Part shown: piece after piece, positions 9,718-18,711 of the stretch
How the letters are laid out: each line of letters begins with the position of its first letter
Numbering within the stretch: position 1 is the stretch's first letter
From: an uncultured Lachnospiraceae bacterium
GTDB taxonomy: Bacteria > Bacillota > Clostridia > Lachnospirales > Lachnospiraceae
Assembly (NCBI GenBank): GCA_905233695.1
Contig: CAJODN010000005.1
Span: forward strand, 36,849-100,848
Direction: 5' to 3'
Length of the DNA: 64,000 nt
Program-made: the position numbers and the translations under genes
Notes under the pieces: model-generated
Database searches by the model: none
What the model was told of the DNA's origin: nothing
What the model saw: the letters and a program-made list of their open reading frames with translations, nothing else

Positions 9718-10389
9718 TTAATAGTCTCCTTTTGAGTCGTTAACAACGACACCCTTTCTTATCTTAATGACACGCTTGTTCATTGCTCTTACAATCTCCA
9801 TATTATGAGTAACAACAACTACCGTTGTTCCGCGATGGTTGATTTCATCAAGAAGGTTCATAATCTCCCACGCATTTCCCTCATCAAGGTTACCCGTAGG
9901 CTCGTCTGCAAGAAGAATCTTCGGACGATTAACCAGGGCTCTCGCAATTGCTATACGCTGCTGCTCACCGCCGGACAGATTATCCGGATAAGAACGATAT
10001 CTGGCAGCAAGACCGACCATGGAAAGCATCTTCGCAACCCTCTCGTTAATCTCGCGCCTCGGTGTCTCAACCACCTTAAGGGCGAATGCAATATTCTCGT
10101 AAATGTTCCTGTCCTGAAGAAGTCTGAAATCCTGGAATACAACGCCTATATTACGTCGAAACTTCGGAATCTGCTTCTTATTAAGACCGGCAATAGACTT
10201 ACCGTTAATTAAGATACGTCCTTTTGTGGGCTCAAGCTCCTTTAACAGAAGCTTAATCAGGGTGGACTTACCCGAACCACTGTTACCCGTTACGAATACG
10301 AATTCGCCGGGTTCAATGTGCAGATTAACATCATTAAGTGCGGGAACACCTTTCTGATATTCTTTACTGACATGTTCTAACTTAATCAT
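9718..10389 (-). CDS. ftsE: Cell division ATP-binding protein FtsE
   Basis: 223 residues, a single ABC ATPase. Walker [11 protein letters not shown] (about 36-45), Q-loop in [10 protein letters not shown], signature [15 protein letters not shown], Walker [13 protein letters not shown] and the switch histidine in VVTHNME are all intact. Binds FtsX at the membrane and drives its conformational change. The start has AGGAG 9 nt upstream, and only 1 nt separates it from the preceding regulator, so the two are probably co-transcribed. Confidence 0.96.
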   Translation of the reverse strand: MIKLEHVSKEYQKGVPALNDVNLHIEPGEFVFVTGNSGSGKSTLIKLLLKELEPTKGRILINGKSIAGLNKKQIPKFRRNIGVVFQDFRLLQDRNIYENIAFALKVVETPRREINERVAKMLSMVGLAARYRSYPDNLSGGEQQRIAIARALVNRPKILLADEPTGNLDEGNAWEIMNLLDEINHRGTTVVVVTHNMEIVRAMNKRVIKIRKGVVVNDSKGDY

Positions 10390-10390
10390 A

Positions 10391-11473
10391 CTAAAACTCC
10401 TGTGACTCCATATAATCCATATATTTCACTACCATAAGCGCAATCTTAAACGTTATGGCATCCTCGAACACTCTAAGGTCAAGACCGGTGCTCTTCTGAA
10501 GCTTATCAAGTCTGTATACAAGAGTATTCCTGTGAATATAAAGCTGTCTTGATGTCTCCGATACGTTAAGTGAATTCTCGAAGAATTTATTAATTGTCAT
10601 AAGTGTCTCTTCATCAAACTGGTCAGGCGACTTGCCTTCGAAGATCTCCTTTATGAACATTTTACATAAGGGTATGGGAAGCTGGTAAATGAGCCTTCCG
10701 ATTCCAAGTACGGAGTATGCTATAATCTCCTTCTCTCCGAAGAAGATCTTACCAACGTCGAGCGCCATACCGGCTTCCTTATAAGATCTTGACACTTCCT
10801 TAAGCTCGCTTACGATTGTGCCGTATGACACTCTTACATCGTACTTCTTATCCTTGAATGTCTCGATTATAACCTTGGCCGTCTTCTCCACATCCTGATA
10901 CGTTCCCTTCTCGCCCATATCCTTAACAACAATTATGCTTGTCTCATCAACAGCCGTAACGAAGTCTTTATTCTTGGCAGTGAAAATGCCCCTAACCTTA
11001 TCGAATTCATCGCCGTCGCGTTCGCTCTCGAACTTAACAATCATAACAACACGGCGACCTTCGATATCAATGTGAAGCTTCTTCGCTCTGTTATAAATGT
11101 CAACGAGAAGCATATTGTCGAGAATAAGATTCTTGATAAAATTATCCTTATCGAATCTCTCTTTATAAGCCACAAGAAGTCCGGATATCTGGAATGCTAT
11201 AATCTTGCCTGCCGTGGTATCCTGACCTTCGTTAAATGCAAGAAGAACGAACTCCAGCTGACCTCCGTCGAATATCTTATACATATTACAAGGTCCGTTA
11301 TACTCTGCCTCCATCTCAGACTCGACGAACTCTATTGTCTGCTTAACGTATTCGTCTGCGCTGTTGGTTGTGGTTGCAAGAACAATACCGTCAGTGTCAA
11401 GAACGGCATAATCCTTACTCGTAATATTCTTGACCCCATCAATTGTGCTTTGAAGTATCTGATTAGATATCAT
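10391..11473 (-). CDS. CdaR/PucR-type transcriptional regulator
   Basis: 360 residues. The N-terminal ~130 residues resemble the sugar-diacid recognition domain of E. coli CdaR (not the c-di-AMP protein of the same name); a GGDEF-like alpha/beta middle domain (about 130-260) follows; the C-terminus (about 300-355) is a PucR-type helix-turn-helix with NVSETSRQLYIHRNTLVYRL. These regulators sense small organic acids or purine breakdown products. No catabolic genes are nearby; it directly precedes ftsE, so it may control this division cluster. The ligand cannot be predicted. The start is supported by a GGAGGAGG site. Confidence 0.82.
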   Translation of the reverse strand: MISNQILQSTIDGVKNITSKDYAVLDTDGIVLATTTNSADEYVKQTIEFVESEMEAEYNGPCNMYKIFDGGQLEFVLLAFNEGQDTTAGKIIAFQISGLLVAYKERFDKDNFIKNLILDNMLLVDIYNRAKKLHIDIEGRRVVMIVKFESERDGDEFDKVRGIFTAKNKDFVTAVDETSIIVVKDMGEKGTYQDVEKTAKVIIETFKDKKYDVRVSYGTIVSELKEVSRSYKEAGMALDVGKIFFGEKEIIAYSVLGIGRLIYQLPIPLCKMFIKEIFEGKSPDQFDEETLMTINKFFENSLNVSETSRQLYIHRNTLVYRLDKLQKSTGLDLRVFEDAITFKIALMVVKYMDYMESQEF

Positions 11474-11561
11474 AATCCTCCTCCTTATTACCCCTTACAT
11501 ATACATCAATATACACTTTCGACAATTATCGATTGCCGTTTTTTACCTATTTGCACATACT

Positions 11562-11590
11562 CATATAGAGATTTTAATATATTTTGACAA
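11562..11590 (-). promoter_or_regulatory. Probable promoter of the regulator-ftsEX run
   Basis: Minus strand TTGTCA (11590-11585), 17 nt, TATATG (11567-11562), in an AT-rich stretch about 90 nt before the regulator start. The -10 match is imperfect. Confidence 0.45.
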
Positions 11591-11664
11591 AAAGATAAAG
11601 TGTTTTTTGCTGTTTTTTTATGCAATTTCACATATTTTTCATATTTGGGCCTTGTACCGACTTT

Positions 11665-11708
11665 GTAACGTATGTGTAATGTCTGCGTAATGCCTCTGTA
11701 ATGCCTAT
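11665..11708. repeat. Four 11-bp direct repeats
   Basis: Tandem units GTAACGTATGT, GTAATGTCTGC, GTAATGCCTCT and GTAATGCCTAT. The shared core is GTAAtG and the period is exactly 11 bp, one helical turn, which is typical of a protein-binding array. They lie about 75 bp upstream of the proposed promoter and about 170 bp from the DnaA-box cluster. Confidence 0.7.
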
Positions 11709-11720
11709 AAAATGGGAAAT

Positions 11721-11746
11721 GCCCAAGTTGTCTGACAACTCCGGGC
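11721..11746. promoter_or_regulatory. Palindrome AGTTGTC-T-GACAACT, GntR/FadR-like site
   Basis: A perfect 7-bp inverted repeat around one base (11726-11740), with outer GCCC/GGGC arms. The centre fits the FadR-subfamily GntR pattern TNGTNNNACNA. The same 15-bp palindrome recurs at 54646-54660. On the plus strand it is followed by ATCTTTT, so a weak terminator role is an alternative. Confidence 0.5.
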
Positions 11747-11875
11747 AATCTTTTAGAAAATAACTACATCTCAAAAGTCAAGGTGATATGAAATTTTTCT
11801 TATATTTTATGAAACATTTACAAAACTTATCCGAAATGAATTAGTTTCCTGCGAGGTTGATTTAGCTTGATTTTT

Positions 11876-11958
11876 GGTGGATAAAGTGGATAAGTCCGTT
11901 TATAACCGTAATTACGTGGGGTTTATCCACAAAAAATATGCCAAAATCTTGTGGATAA
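11876..11958. promoter_or_regulatory. DnaA-box cluster
   Basis: Four boxes in 83 bp: two exact TTATCCACA matches (11923-11931 on plus, 11950-11958 on minus) and two with one mismatch (11876-11884 and 11885-11893, both minus). The flanks are AT-rich. The whole gene-free stretch 11474-12180 thus holds a promoter, 11-bp repeats, a palindrome, these boxes and a dispersed repeat; no ORF in it is convincing. Confidence 0.75.
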
Positions 11959-12025
11959 CTATTTGTGAGATTTTACGTGGCGCGTGAGTATTATTCTTGT
12001 TTGTGCATATTTTATAAATCTTCTT

Positions 12026-12174
12026 GCATCTTCGGACCGAGCACCTGCAATCCAGTGTTATTCTTAAGTCTCATCACCAAGTACCTGCACGCTCATACAG
12101 AAAATCGCTTAGCAGGTCTTGGCTGATTCGCCGTTAACCTAATGTCGCTTATAAGGCCTCGGCTTCTCAGGCTT
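12026..12174. repeat. Dispersed 3'-end palindrome, double copy
   Basis: Core arms CCAAGTACCTGC (12077-12088) and GCAGGTCTTGG (12112-12122) enclose a loop with ACGCTCAT and TCGCTTA. A second, more degenerate unit is interleaved outside (GACCGAGCACCTGC on the left, AAGGCCTCGGC on the right). It ends 6 nt from the stop codon of the glycosyltransferase at 12181. Confidence 0.75.
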
Positions 12175-12180
12175 ATTATA

Positions 12181-13275
12181 TTACTCTTGTTCCTTAGGTA
12201 CATCCCATTCCATAGCCTCCTCCAGATATTTATTGTGGAGTTCGAGGATGGCTGACACATCCTGCGGTGCTGATTTCTCGGCAGATTCGTCGGTGAAGTC
12301 GTGGTAGCCGAGGCTCTCGGCTATGTTGGCGTAGCACTGTGCCAGACCGAGACGGGGCGCTTTTCCTTGTGACATAATATCAAGAATAGGCTCTGTCTCG
12401 TATGCCGCATTATAGAACCACACAATGGCTTCTTCATTATCATTATGTGAAAGGAAGTATTCTCCCAGTTCAAGACATATCTCAGAGCATGGACTTGACA
12501 CCAGAACCTTCGTAGTATACTTAAGGAAGGATGTATCATTTCCCATAAGACGAGCGGCCTTGGCCAGTATACAACTCAGCTTACACAACTGCTCTTCCGT
12601 GACCTTCTGATTAATAAGTATACTTTCGAAAATCTTCGACGCATTTTCAAAATCAGACTTATCACCACACTTAAGTAATTCCTTGGCATACATATTGATA
12701 AGGTTATCGCTTAGATATTTATCCTTATTATATGCTTTCTCAAAAATGGAAAAGTCTCTCTTCGAATGGAGCGACTCCGGCATATGGAATATCTCAATAT
12801 CACTGTCAAATACTACGGGATCTATTCTTACGGTCTCATGAATAGGCTCAATCCATGTGAAATTACGAAGTCTCTTATACAGCTTGGGACGGTATTCCGA
12901 CTTGGCATTAAGGACAGATGAGCCGCTCTTCTCAACATAGTGCATCTGCACGATCTCTACCTCGGGAACAAGTGCGCTCTTAAGACTCATGAATCTCATT
13001 CTGTTGGCATCGTCAATGACTTCATCCGCATCGCCGCTGTAGATATAGTCCATAGTCGCCTTGGAGAAAGCGAAGTTCCTTGCCGCGGCAAAGTCATCTA
13101 TCCATTTAAAATCATATATCTTATCGGTATACTCCCCGGCGATTTCCTTAGTCTTATCGGTAGAACCCGTATCGACGACGATTATTTCATCCATAAGATT
13201 CTTGACACAGTCGAGACAACGCCGAAGGATTTTCTCTTCATTCTTAACAATCATTACAAGACTTATAGTTACCAT
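12181..13275 (-). CDS. Family 2 glycosyltransferase with TPR-like C-terminal region
   Basis: 364 residues. The GT-A domain (1-~200) opens with TISLVMIVKNEEKILRRCL and has the VVDTGSTDKT nucleotide-binding loop and the GDADEV metal-binding variant of DXD. The C-terminal ~160 residues are helical and resemble the tetratricopeptide part of SunS/TagA-like GT2 proteins. It probably adds sugars to a protein or surface glycan; the acceptor is unknown. The start is set at 13275, third codon of the longest frame, because GGGGG lies 7 nt upstream of that ATG. It stands alone, divergent from srtB. Confidence 0.85.
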   Translation of the reverse strand: MVTISLVMIVKNEEKILRRCLDCVKNLMDEIIVVDTGSTDKTKEIAGEYTDKIYDFKWIDDFAAARNFAFSKATMDYIYSGDADEVIDDANRMRFMSLKSALVPEVEIVQMHYVEKSGSSVLNAKSEYRPKLYKRLRNFTWIEPIHETVRIDPVVFDSDIEIFHMPESLHSKRDFSIFEKAYNKDKYLSDNLINMYAKELLKCGDKSDFENASKIFESILINQKVTEEQLCKLSCILAKAARLMGNDTSFLKYTTKVLVSSPCSEICLELGEYFLSHNDNEEAIVWFYNAAYETEPILDIMSQGKAPRLGLAQCYANIAESLGYHDFTDESAEKSAPQDVSAILELHNKYLEEAMEWDVPKEQE

Positions 13276-13368
13276 ATGCATTCCCCCTTACTTCATATTA
13301 TATCACAACTTGTATAATAATATAAAAATCTGTATAATAATCTCAGTAATAAAGGAGTAATATATATT

Positions 13369-14262
13369 ATGGAAGAAAACACACCCAATAAAAAAGAAGA
13401 CGCTCTCTCAGATGACAAATCTGTGAACGAAACGAAAGCCAAAAAGAACCAACCTTATACAACAAAGCAAAAGGTAATTATCACCCTGGCAATAGTTCTT
13501 ATACTCGTTGCCATAGCATGGGTTATTTACTTCATTATTGATTACATCAGAGGTCAAAAAACCTACGACAATTTAAGTGACGATTATACCGTTTCCGACA
13601 CCGGCAAATGGTACGAAATGATGAATGTCGACTTCGCCAGACTGAAGGAGATTAACAAGGATACGAGAGGTTGGCTGTTCTTTGAAAATGAAGATATAAG
13701 CTATCCCATCGTGCAAGCAGCCGACGATGATTATTACCTCAACACTTCATTTGAAGGTGCTCCGCTTCGTGCCGGAAGCATATTCCTCGAAGCTTTGAAC
13801 AAGGGGGATTTCTCGGATAAAAACAGCATCATATACGGACACAACATGAGAGATCAATCCATGTTCGGCAAATTACAGAAGTATAAGTTCGAAGAGAATT
13901 ACTACAAGGATCACTTGTACTTCCAAGTTATAACCCCCGACAGGAAATACCGCTTCCAGATATTTTCATATAATGACGTAAGTGAGACAAGCGATGTGTA
14001 TACAATAACATTTGCTACGGATAGGGAGTATGTTGACTTCATAAGAATGGTTAAGCAGTTGTCTCAGGCAAATATTGATGTTCCGAATGTGGCTGAAGAG
14101 AATGCCACACCTGACGAGCAGATAATCCAGAATTATAAGAGGCTTACTACACTCTCAACCTGCACATCCCAGGACGATATGAGATTTGTTGTGATAGGAA
14201 CTCTTGTGGGGGAATATGATACTATAAATAAGAAGCTTATATACGATTCGGTGGAATTCTAA
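13369..14262 (+). CDS. srtB: Class B sortase
   Basis: 297 residues: a charged cytoplasmic tail of about 34, a membrane helix (about 35-58) and an extracellular sortase barrel. Catalytic residues are visible: His158 in IIYGHNMRD, Cys265 in TLSTC and Arg272. The TLSTC form and the size point to class B. Sortases cut LPXTG- or NPQTN-like signals and attach proteins to the wall or to one another. No substrate gene is adjacent; the only sortase-like tail in the window (VPKTGD in the gene at 46.6 kb) is truncated. Plus strand, monocistronic, preceded by AAAGGAGTAA. Confidence 0.93.
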   Translation: MEENTPNKKEDALSDDKSVNETKAKKNQPYTTKQKVIITLAIVLILVAIAWVIYFIIDYIRGQKTYDNLSDDYTVSDTGKWYEMMNVDFARLKEINKDTRGWLFFENEDISYPIVQAADDDYYLNTSFEGAPLRAGSIFLEALNKGDFSDKNSIIYGHNMRDQSMFGKLQKYKFEENYYKDHLYFQVITPDRKYRFQIFSYNDVSETSDVYTITFATDREYVDFIRMVKQLSQANIDVPNVAEENATPDEQIIQNYKRLTTLSTCTSQDDMRFVVIGTLVGEYDTINKKLIYDSVEF

Positions 14263-14276
14263 GAGCCTTCTAACAT

Positions 14277-14426
14277 GCGCTTTCAGACCAAGCACCTGCA
14301 CTCTATTCTTGTTCCTACGTCTCATCACCAAGTACCCGCACGCTCATGACGAAATGTCGCTTAGCGGGTCTTGGCTGATTCGACGTTTGCCTAATGTCGC
14401 ATAGCAAGTCTTGGATCCTCAAGCGC
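14277..14426. repeat. Dispersed 3'-end palindrome, double copy with compensatory changes
   Basis: Core arms CCAAGTACCCGC (14328-14339) and GCGGGTCTTGG (14364-14374). Both arms differ from the 12.1-kb copy (CCTGC/GCAGG to CCCGC/GCGGG), so pairing is kept. Outer arms GCGCTT (14277-14282) and AAGCGC (14421-14426) close the element. It lies between the convergent srtB and aminotransferase genes, 12 nt from the latter's stop. Confidence 0.8.
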
Positions 14427-14438
14427 TTACAGAGGGTA

Positions 14439-15626
14439 TTACTTATAGCACTCCTCCACAAACTTCCTGAGTACCGGTAGCGAGCGCTTCACCTTGTCCG
14501 TGTCGATACAGTAAGCCATACGGAAATAGTCGGGGCAGCCGAAGGTTCCTCCGGGTACAAGTAAGAGATCGTACTTCATTGCTTTCTTACAGAATGCTTC
14601 TGCCGATTCTTCAAGAGCCTTAGGGAATATGTAGAATGTTCCCTGAGGCTTTACTACTTCGAATCCCAAGTCAACTAGTTCATTATATATAAGGTTGGCA
14701 TTAGTCTCATATACCGATACATCCGACAGCTTAAAGCCCGTCTTATATATGGCTATCTGTTGCGTTGCCGAAGGGCAATTATGACCTATTCCCCTACTTA
14801 TCTGACCGCATATTACAGATGCAATATCAGCATCGGTACACTTGGGGTTAAACGCAATATATCCTATTCTCTCTCCCGGAAGACTCATACCCTTAGAATA
14901 TGAATAGCATGAAATCGTATTATCATAGAAGTGACTCGGGTACGGTGTCGTCTTACCGTCGAAGGCTATCTCTCTATATGGTTCATCCGATATTAGGAAA
15001 ATGTCGTGGCCGTATTCCTTCTGCTTTTCTTCCAAAATCTCCGCTAATCTCTTAAGTGTCTCATCCGAATACATAACTCCCGTCGGATTGTTCGGTGAAT
15101 TAATAAGAATTGCCATAACGTTAGGATTAAGCATTTTAAGGAATTCATCGAATTGAATCTGGAAATCCTCACATCTTGGCGGAACAACCTTGAACTTGGC
15201 TCCCGTCCACTTAATATATTCAACATACTCCGGGAAGAAAGGGGCGAAGCCTATTACCTCATCTCCCGGCTTAGTTACGAGTCTTAGTGCGTGAGCAAGG
15301 GCTGACGCCGCACCGTTGGTCATGAAGATATGCTTATCCTCATAGGGAATATCGAATCTGTCCCTAAGCTCTCCCGCAAGATACTTTCTCGCCTCGGTAT
15401 TACCAAGAGACGGAGAATATCCGTGAATCTCCATAGGATTCATTTCCTTGTAAATGTCAATTACCGCCTTAGTATATTCATCGGGGCAGGGAACAGAAGG
15501 ATTACCCAAAGTGTAATCGAATACATTATCGTATCCTATCTCTTTTCCTCTCGCTGTAGCATATTCACTAAGCTCTCTAATCACTGATTTGCCTTGTAAC
15601 ATTTTCTTGTATTCTTGATTAATCAC
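14439..15626 (-). CDS. Class I/II pyridoxal-phosphate aminotransferase
   Basis: 395 residues, fold type I. The Schiff-base lysine is in SYSKGMSLPGERIGY (about residue 244); the substrate-binding region NSPNNPTGVMYS and the C-terminal FRMAYCIDTD arginine are present. This matches the aspartate/alanine-type subfamily annotated simply as pyridoxal-phosphate-dependent aminotransferase in Clostridia; the substrate cannot be fixed. The start is GTG at 15626 with GGGAGG 9 nt upstream, so it overlaps the preceding glycosyltransferase by 8 nt and may be translationally coupled to it. Confidence 0.88.
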   Translation of the reverse strand: MINQEYKKMLQGKSVIRELSEYATARGKEIGYDNVFDYTLGNPSVPCPDEYTKAVIDIYKEMNPMEIHGYSPSLGNTEARKYLAGELRDRFDIPYEDKHIFMTNGAASALAHALRLVTKPGDEVIGFAPFFPEYVEYIKWTGAKFKVVPPRCEDFQIQFDEFLKMLNPNVMAILINSPNNPTGVMYSDETLKRLAEILEEKQKEYGHDIFLISDEPYREIAFDGKTTPYPSHFYDNTISCYSYSKGMSLPGERIGYIAFNPKCTDADIASVICGQISRGIGHNCPSATQQIAIYKTGFKLSDVSVYETNANLIYNELVDLGFEVVKPQGTFYIFPKALEESAEAFCKKAMKYDLLLVPGGTFGCPDYFRMAYCIDTDKVKRSLPVLRKFVEECYK

Positions 15627-17253
15627 TTGTATTTACCTCCCTATTTTGAATCGGTGTCCTACTCTGAACCGTCTGCGTGCCCTGAACCGGTGCATTATTA
15701 GGAACTGCCTGTGTACCTTGAACCGGCGAAGTACTTTGCGCGGGTTCATTGGAGTTGCCCGATTCCATAAATGTATGATTAATAAGTCCCATCTGAAGGT
15801 TGGGGCTGTAGAAGGGATCTCCCTTCTTAAGCTCATCTCCCAGCTTCTCGACTAATCTGTTGTGAGATCCTTCCGAGCTTATGGCTTCAGATGAATATTT
15901 CTTGGCTGTAATTGTCGGGTCGATTATGACTCTGTATCCTCTCTTCCTTGCTCTTATGCAGAAGTCAAGCATCACATCACGGCCGGCAAGAGTCTTATCA
16001 AAGCCACCAAGGGCCTTATAAGCTTTCGTACTTATCATACAGAAGTCTCCGTCAACCATTCCTATTTCACGGGGAATAATATTCAGATTATCATATCCGC
16101 CATCGCGAAGCTTCACATTATAGAATGCGGGATATATATTACCTTCACTGTCGTAGATATACCCACTGTTCTCGGTGGTCCAGAAGGGCTTGGCGAATCT
16201 TACTCCGACCACGGCCACATCCTTTCTCTTCATGTATCCGTACATTTTCTCCAGGTAATGCCTTCCGGACACTTTAACATTGTCACTCTTAAGAAGCATA
16301 TAATCTTTCTTCCTGAGATTGGCGCCGGAACCGTCATATTCAATCTTCCAGAATCTCTTGGCAGGCTCGCTCTTAAGCTCAGCTTCAATATGATTCCGCT
16401 TAAGATATGCCTTGACGGCAGCCATTGACTCTTTATAAATAAGCTCCTTCTTATCAATATCCTCCCCTGTGACGGGACTCTTCATGAAGTTGGGAAATAC
16501 GGATCGTATAATCCCAGCAATTCCTCCTCCGCCTGTGGGAGTAGTCGAAGCAACACCTGCCCCACTATTCGGAGCAGCTCCACTTTCAGCATTTACTACT
16601 CCTTCCACTCCTGAATAAGTCTCCTTATACATATCCGCATACATAATTCTCTTATAATATAGGAATTTCGGAATGTGACTGAACACATACTTTTTCTCCA
16701 TGCATCTTAAGAGATACTCGTAGAGATATGCTTCCGTTAATACCTCTCGTACCTGCCCCATCTTCTTGATTACATCGCGATTAATAAGAACCGTATCGCC
16801 TATGTAATTATTCCGAAGAAAAAGCTCCCTGTTAAAGCTTTGCTTAACATGTATCTTCGTCTTCTCAATTCCTTCAAGGTCAATGTGGTCTGAATACAGC
16901 ACATCCACATTTCCCATATCCAGAATATAGTCAGCCATCATATAGAGGCAGGACTTGTCAAGCCTGTTATGACAGTCGGTAATAAGCACATAATCGCCCT
17001 CCGCAAAATGAAAGCCTATGTTAGTTCCATAGGCTTTACCTGTGCGTTTCTTAAGACGACGATAATGAACTCTGGTATCTTCCGGGAAAAACTCCCTCGT
17101 TATCTTCTCAATATCGGGGGAATTATCATCATCAATTATATAAAGCTCCCAGTTATCGTAGTCCTGTGCTACGACGGATTCCAAAAAGTCTCTAAAGAAT
17201 ATTTCTTTTGTATTAGAGCATACCGCTACAATTGTAAAAGAAGTTAACTTCAT
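15619..17253 (-). CDS. Large family 2 glycosyltransferase with repetitive tail
   Basis: 544 residues. An N-terminal GT-A domain has TIVAVCSNTKE and the DDDNSPDIEK loop. After a low-complexity Ala/Gly/Thr insert (about 215-245), a second GT2-like segment (about 310-480) contains MVDGDFCMISTKAYKALGGFD. The two-part layout resembles bifunctional rhamnan or hyaluronan-type polymerising enzymes. The last ~45 residues are repeated PVQGTQ/PIQ units, probably a disordered tail. It lies 8 nt downstream of the priming sugar transferase, so a surface polysaccharide role is likely. No clear ribosome site at the ATG; coupling to the upstream gene is possible. Confidence 0.8.
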   Translation of the reverse strand: MKLTSFTIVAVCSNTKEIFFRDFLESVVAQDYDNWELYIIDDDNSPDIEKITREFFPEDTRVHYRRLKKRTGKAYGTNIGFHFAEGDYVLITDCHNRLDKSCLYMMADYILDMGNVDVLYSDHIDLEGIEKTKIHVKQSFNRELFLRNNYIGDTVLINRDVIKKMGQVREVLTEAYLYEYLLRCMEKKYVFSHIPKFLYYKRIMYADMYKETYSGVEGVVNAESGAAPNSGAGVASTTPTGGGGIAGIIRSVFPNFMKSPVTGEDIDKKELIYKESMAAVKAYLKRNHIEAELKSEPAKRFWKIEYDGSGANLRKKDYMLLKSDNVKVSGRHYLEKMYGYMKRKDVAVVGVRFAKPFWTTENSGYIYDSEGNIYPAFYNVKLRDGGYDNLNIIPREIGMVDGDFCMISTKAYKALGGFDKTLAGRDVMLDFCIRARKRGYRVIIDPTITAKKYSSEAISSEGSHNRLVEKLGDELKKGDPFYSPNLQMGLINHTFMESGNSNEPAQSTSPVQGTQAVPNNAPVQGTQTVQSRTPIQNREVNTSD

Positions 17254-17261
17254 AAGCTTAA

Positions 17262-18683
17262 CTATTTCGATCCTTTTCCTGATAACACAACCGCAACTGT
17301 CTTGAATAGTATCTTGATATCAAGTCCCAAGCTCCAGTTGGCAATGTATTCTGTATCATACTTAACTACTTCTTCAAAATCAGTTATATCGCTTCTTCCG
17401 CTAATCTGCCACATACCCGTAAGTCCGGGACGAAATGCGAGTCTCGCCTTGTGATGATACTTATACATCTCGTATTCATCCTCTGTAGGCGGTCTCGTTC
17501 CCACAAGGGACATGTCACCCTTAAGGACGTTAAAGAACTGCGGAAGCTCATCGATGGAATACTTTCTCATAACATGACCGACGGGAGTGATTCTCGGATC
17601 ATTCTCCATCTTGAACATATTACCGTCCATCTCATTCTTCTCCATAAGCTCCTGCTTACGCTTATCAGCGTCCACATACATGGAGCGGAACTTATAGAAC
17701 TTGAACCGTCGTCCGTTCTTACCTATTCTAACCGACTTATAGAATATAGGTCCCGGAGATGTGGCTTTAATTATTGGCGCAAATACTATAAATGCAATAA
17801 ATGTAATAATAAGCCCCACAATTGACCCGATAATATCCATCGCCCTCTTGAGGAAGAGCTGTCTCGTACTTGCGATATGCATACTTGTCGTAAGAACAAC
17901 ATAGCTTGCATAATTCTCGAGAACCATATTGGGCATCATGAAGTTAGTATGAACAAGACTGATATGAACGGTTACTCCAAGCTCAACAAGAGTATTGGCA
18001 AGAGCTTCCGAACTCGCTCTCGTATTACCGTCAATATATACTTCATCAACAACATGGGTTCTTACATATTCAAGGAAGTCATCTGCATTGGCAACAACAG
18101 GTATCCCCTGAATCGTCTGATCCTTCATCTCAACATCTACAACCACAACTCCCGTTACCTTGAAGTCGGTAAACTTATTATGGGCTATCTCCTCCAAGCA
18201 CCTTTCCACGGTACTTGCTTCTGCCACAACCAGCATCTCCGCCTTGTTCTTATCAAGAAGCTTCTGCCTTCTTATAAGCCTCTTCCACAGAACTCTTGCG
18301 AAATACTCGAATATTACAGACAAGATAAAATACGTGAACAAAAGCTGTCTGGAATAGAGCACCGACTGCTTGGTCGCATACATATATATAAGATATACGC
18401 CGAATACGATAAAGCAATGGATTACCGTTGACCGAAGCTCCTGGTATTTGTTACGGCGAAGAATACCGGAATATGATTCGGTAAAAAATATTGTAAATAT
18501 GTCGATAAGGACAAGGGCAATTGCCATTCTGATATAGAGGTCTACGTCGACCGGTATATCGGAATCGAAGCTCCACTCGAATCGCCATAAGTACGCTATG
18601 AATAAGGCCAGTAGCATACATGCGATGTCAATTATGGTGAAGTCTAAGTGCTTGACCCAACTTCTTTTTTTCTTACTGTACAT
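17262..18683 (-). CDS. Undecaprenyl-phosphate sugar-1-phosphate transferase (priming)
   Basis: 473 residues of the WbaP/CpsE polyprenyl glycosylphosphotransferase type. Four or five membrane helices (about 15-130), a soluble CoA-binding-like Rossmann region (about 145-265) and the catalytic domain (about 275-473) with KRAMDIIGS, KFRSMYVDAD, YSIDELPQFFNVLKGDMS, GTRPPT and RPGLTGMWQISGRS. It puts the first sugar phosphate on undecaprenyl phosphate at the inner face of the membrane and so starts repeat-unit synthesis. Whether the sugar is glucose, galactose or another is not decided by sequence. The start has TTGGAG 7 nt upstream. Confidence 0.92.
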   Translation of the reverse strand: MYSKKKRSWVKHLDFTIIDIACMLLALFIAYLWRFEWSFDSDIPVDVDLYIRMAIALVLIDIFTIFFTESYSGILRRNKYQELRSTVIHCFIVFGVYLIYMYATKQSVLYSRQLLFTYFILSVIFEYFARVLWKRLIRRQKLLDKNKAEMLVVAEASTVERCLEEIAHNKFTDFKVTGVVVVDVEMKDQTIQGIPVVANADDFLEYVRTHVVDEVYIDGNTRASSEALANTLVELGVTVHISLVHTNFMMPNMVLENYASYVVLTTSMHIASTRQLFLKRAMDIIGSIVGLIITFIAFIVFAPIIKATSPGPIFYKSVRIGKNGRRFKFYKFRSMYVDADKRKQELMEKNEMDGNMFKMENDPRITPVGHVMRKYSIDELPQFFNVLKGDMSLVGTRPPTEDEYEMYKYHHKARLAFRPGLTGMWQISGRSDITDFEEVVKYDTEYIANWSLGLDIKILFKTVAVVLSGKGSK

Positions 18684-18711
18684 AGTCTAACTCCAAAGAA
18701 GCATATACCCT

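Noticed and set aside
11876..11958. Calling the DnaA-box cluster oriC
   Set aside because: dnaA, dnaN and rpmH are absent and gene direction does not switch here; kept as an origin-like or DnaA-binding locus only.
12026..14426. Intrinsic terminators as the explanation of the dispersed palindromes
   Set aside because: No U-tract follows the stems, and loops and outer arms are much longer than normal terminators.
17877..18431. 184-codon plus-strand frame
   Set aside because: Antisense to the priming sugar transferase, low-quality composition; shadow.
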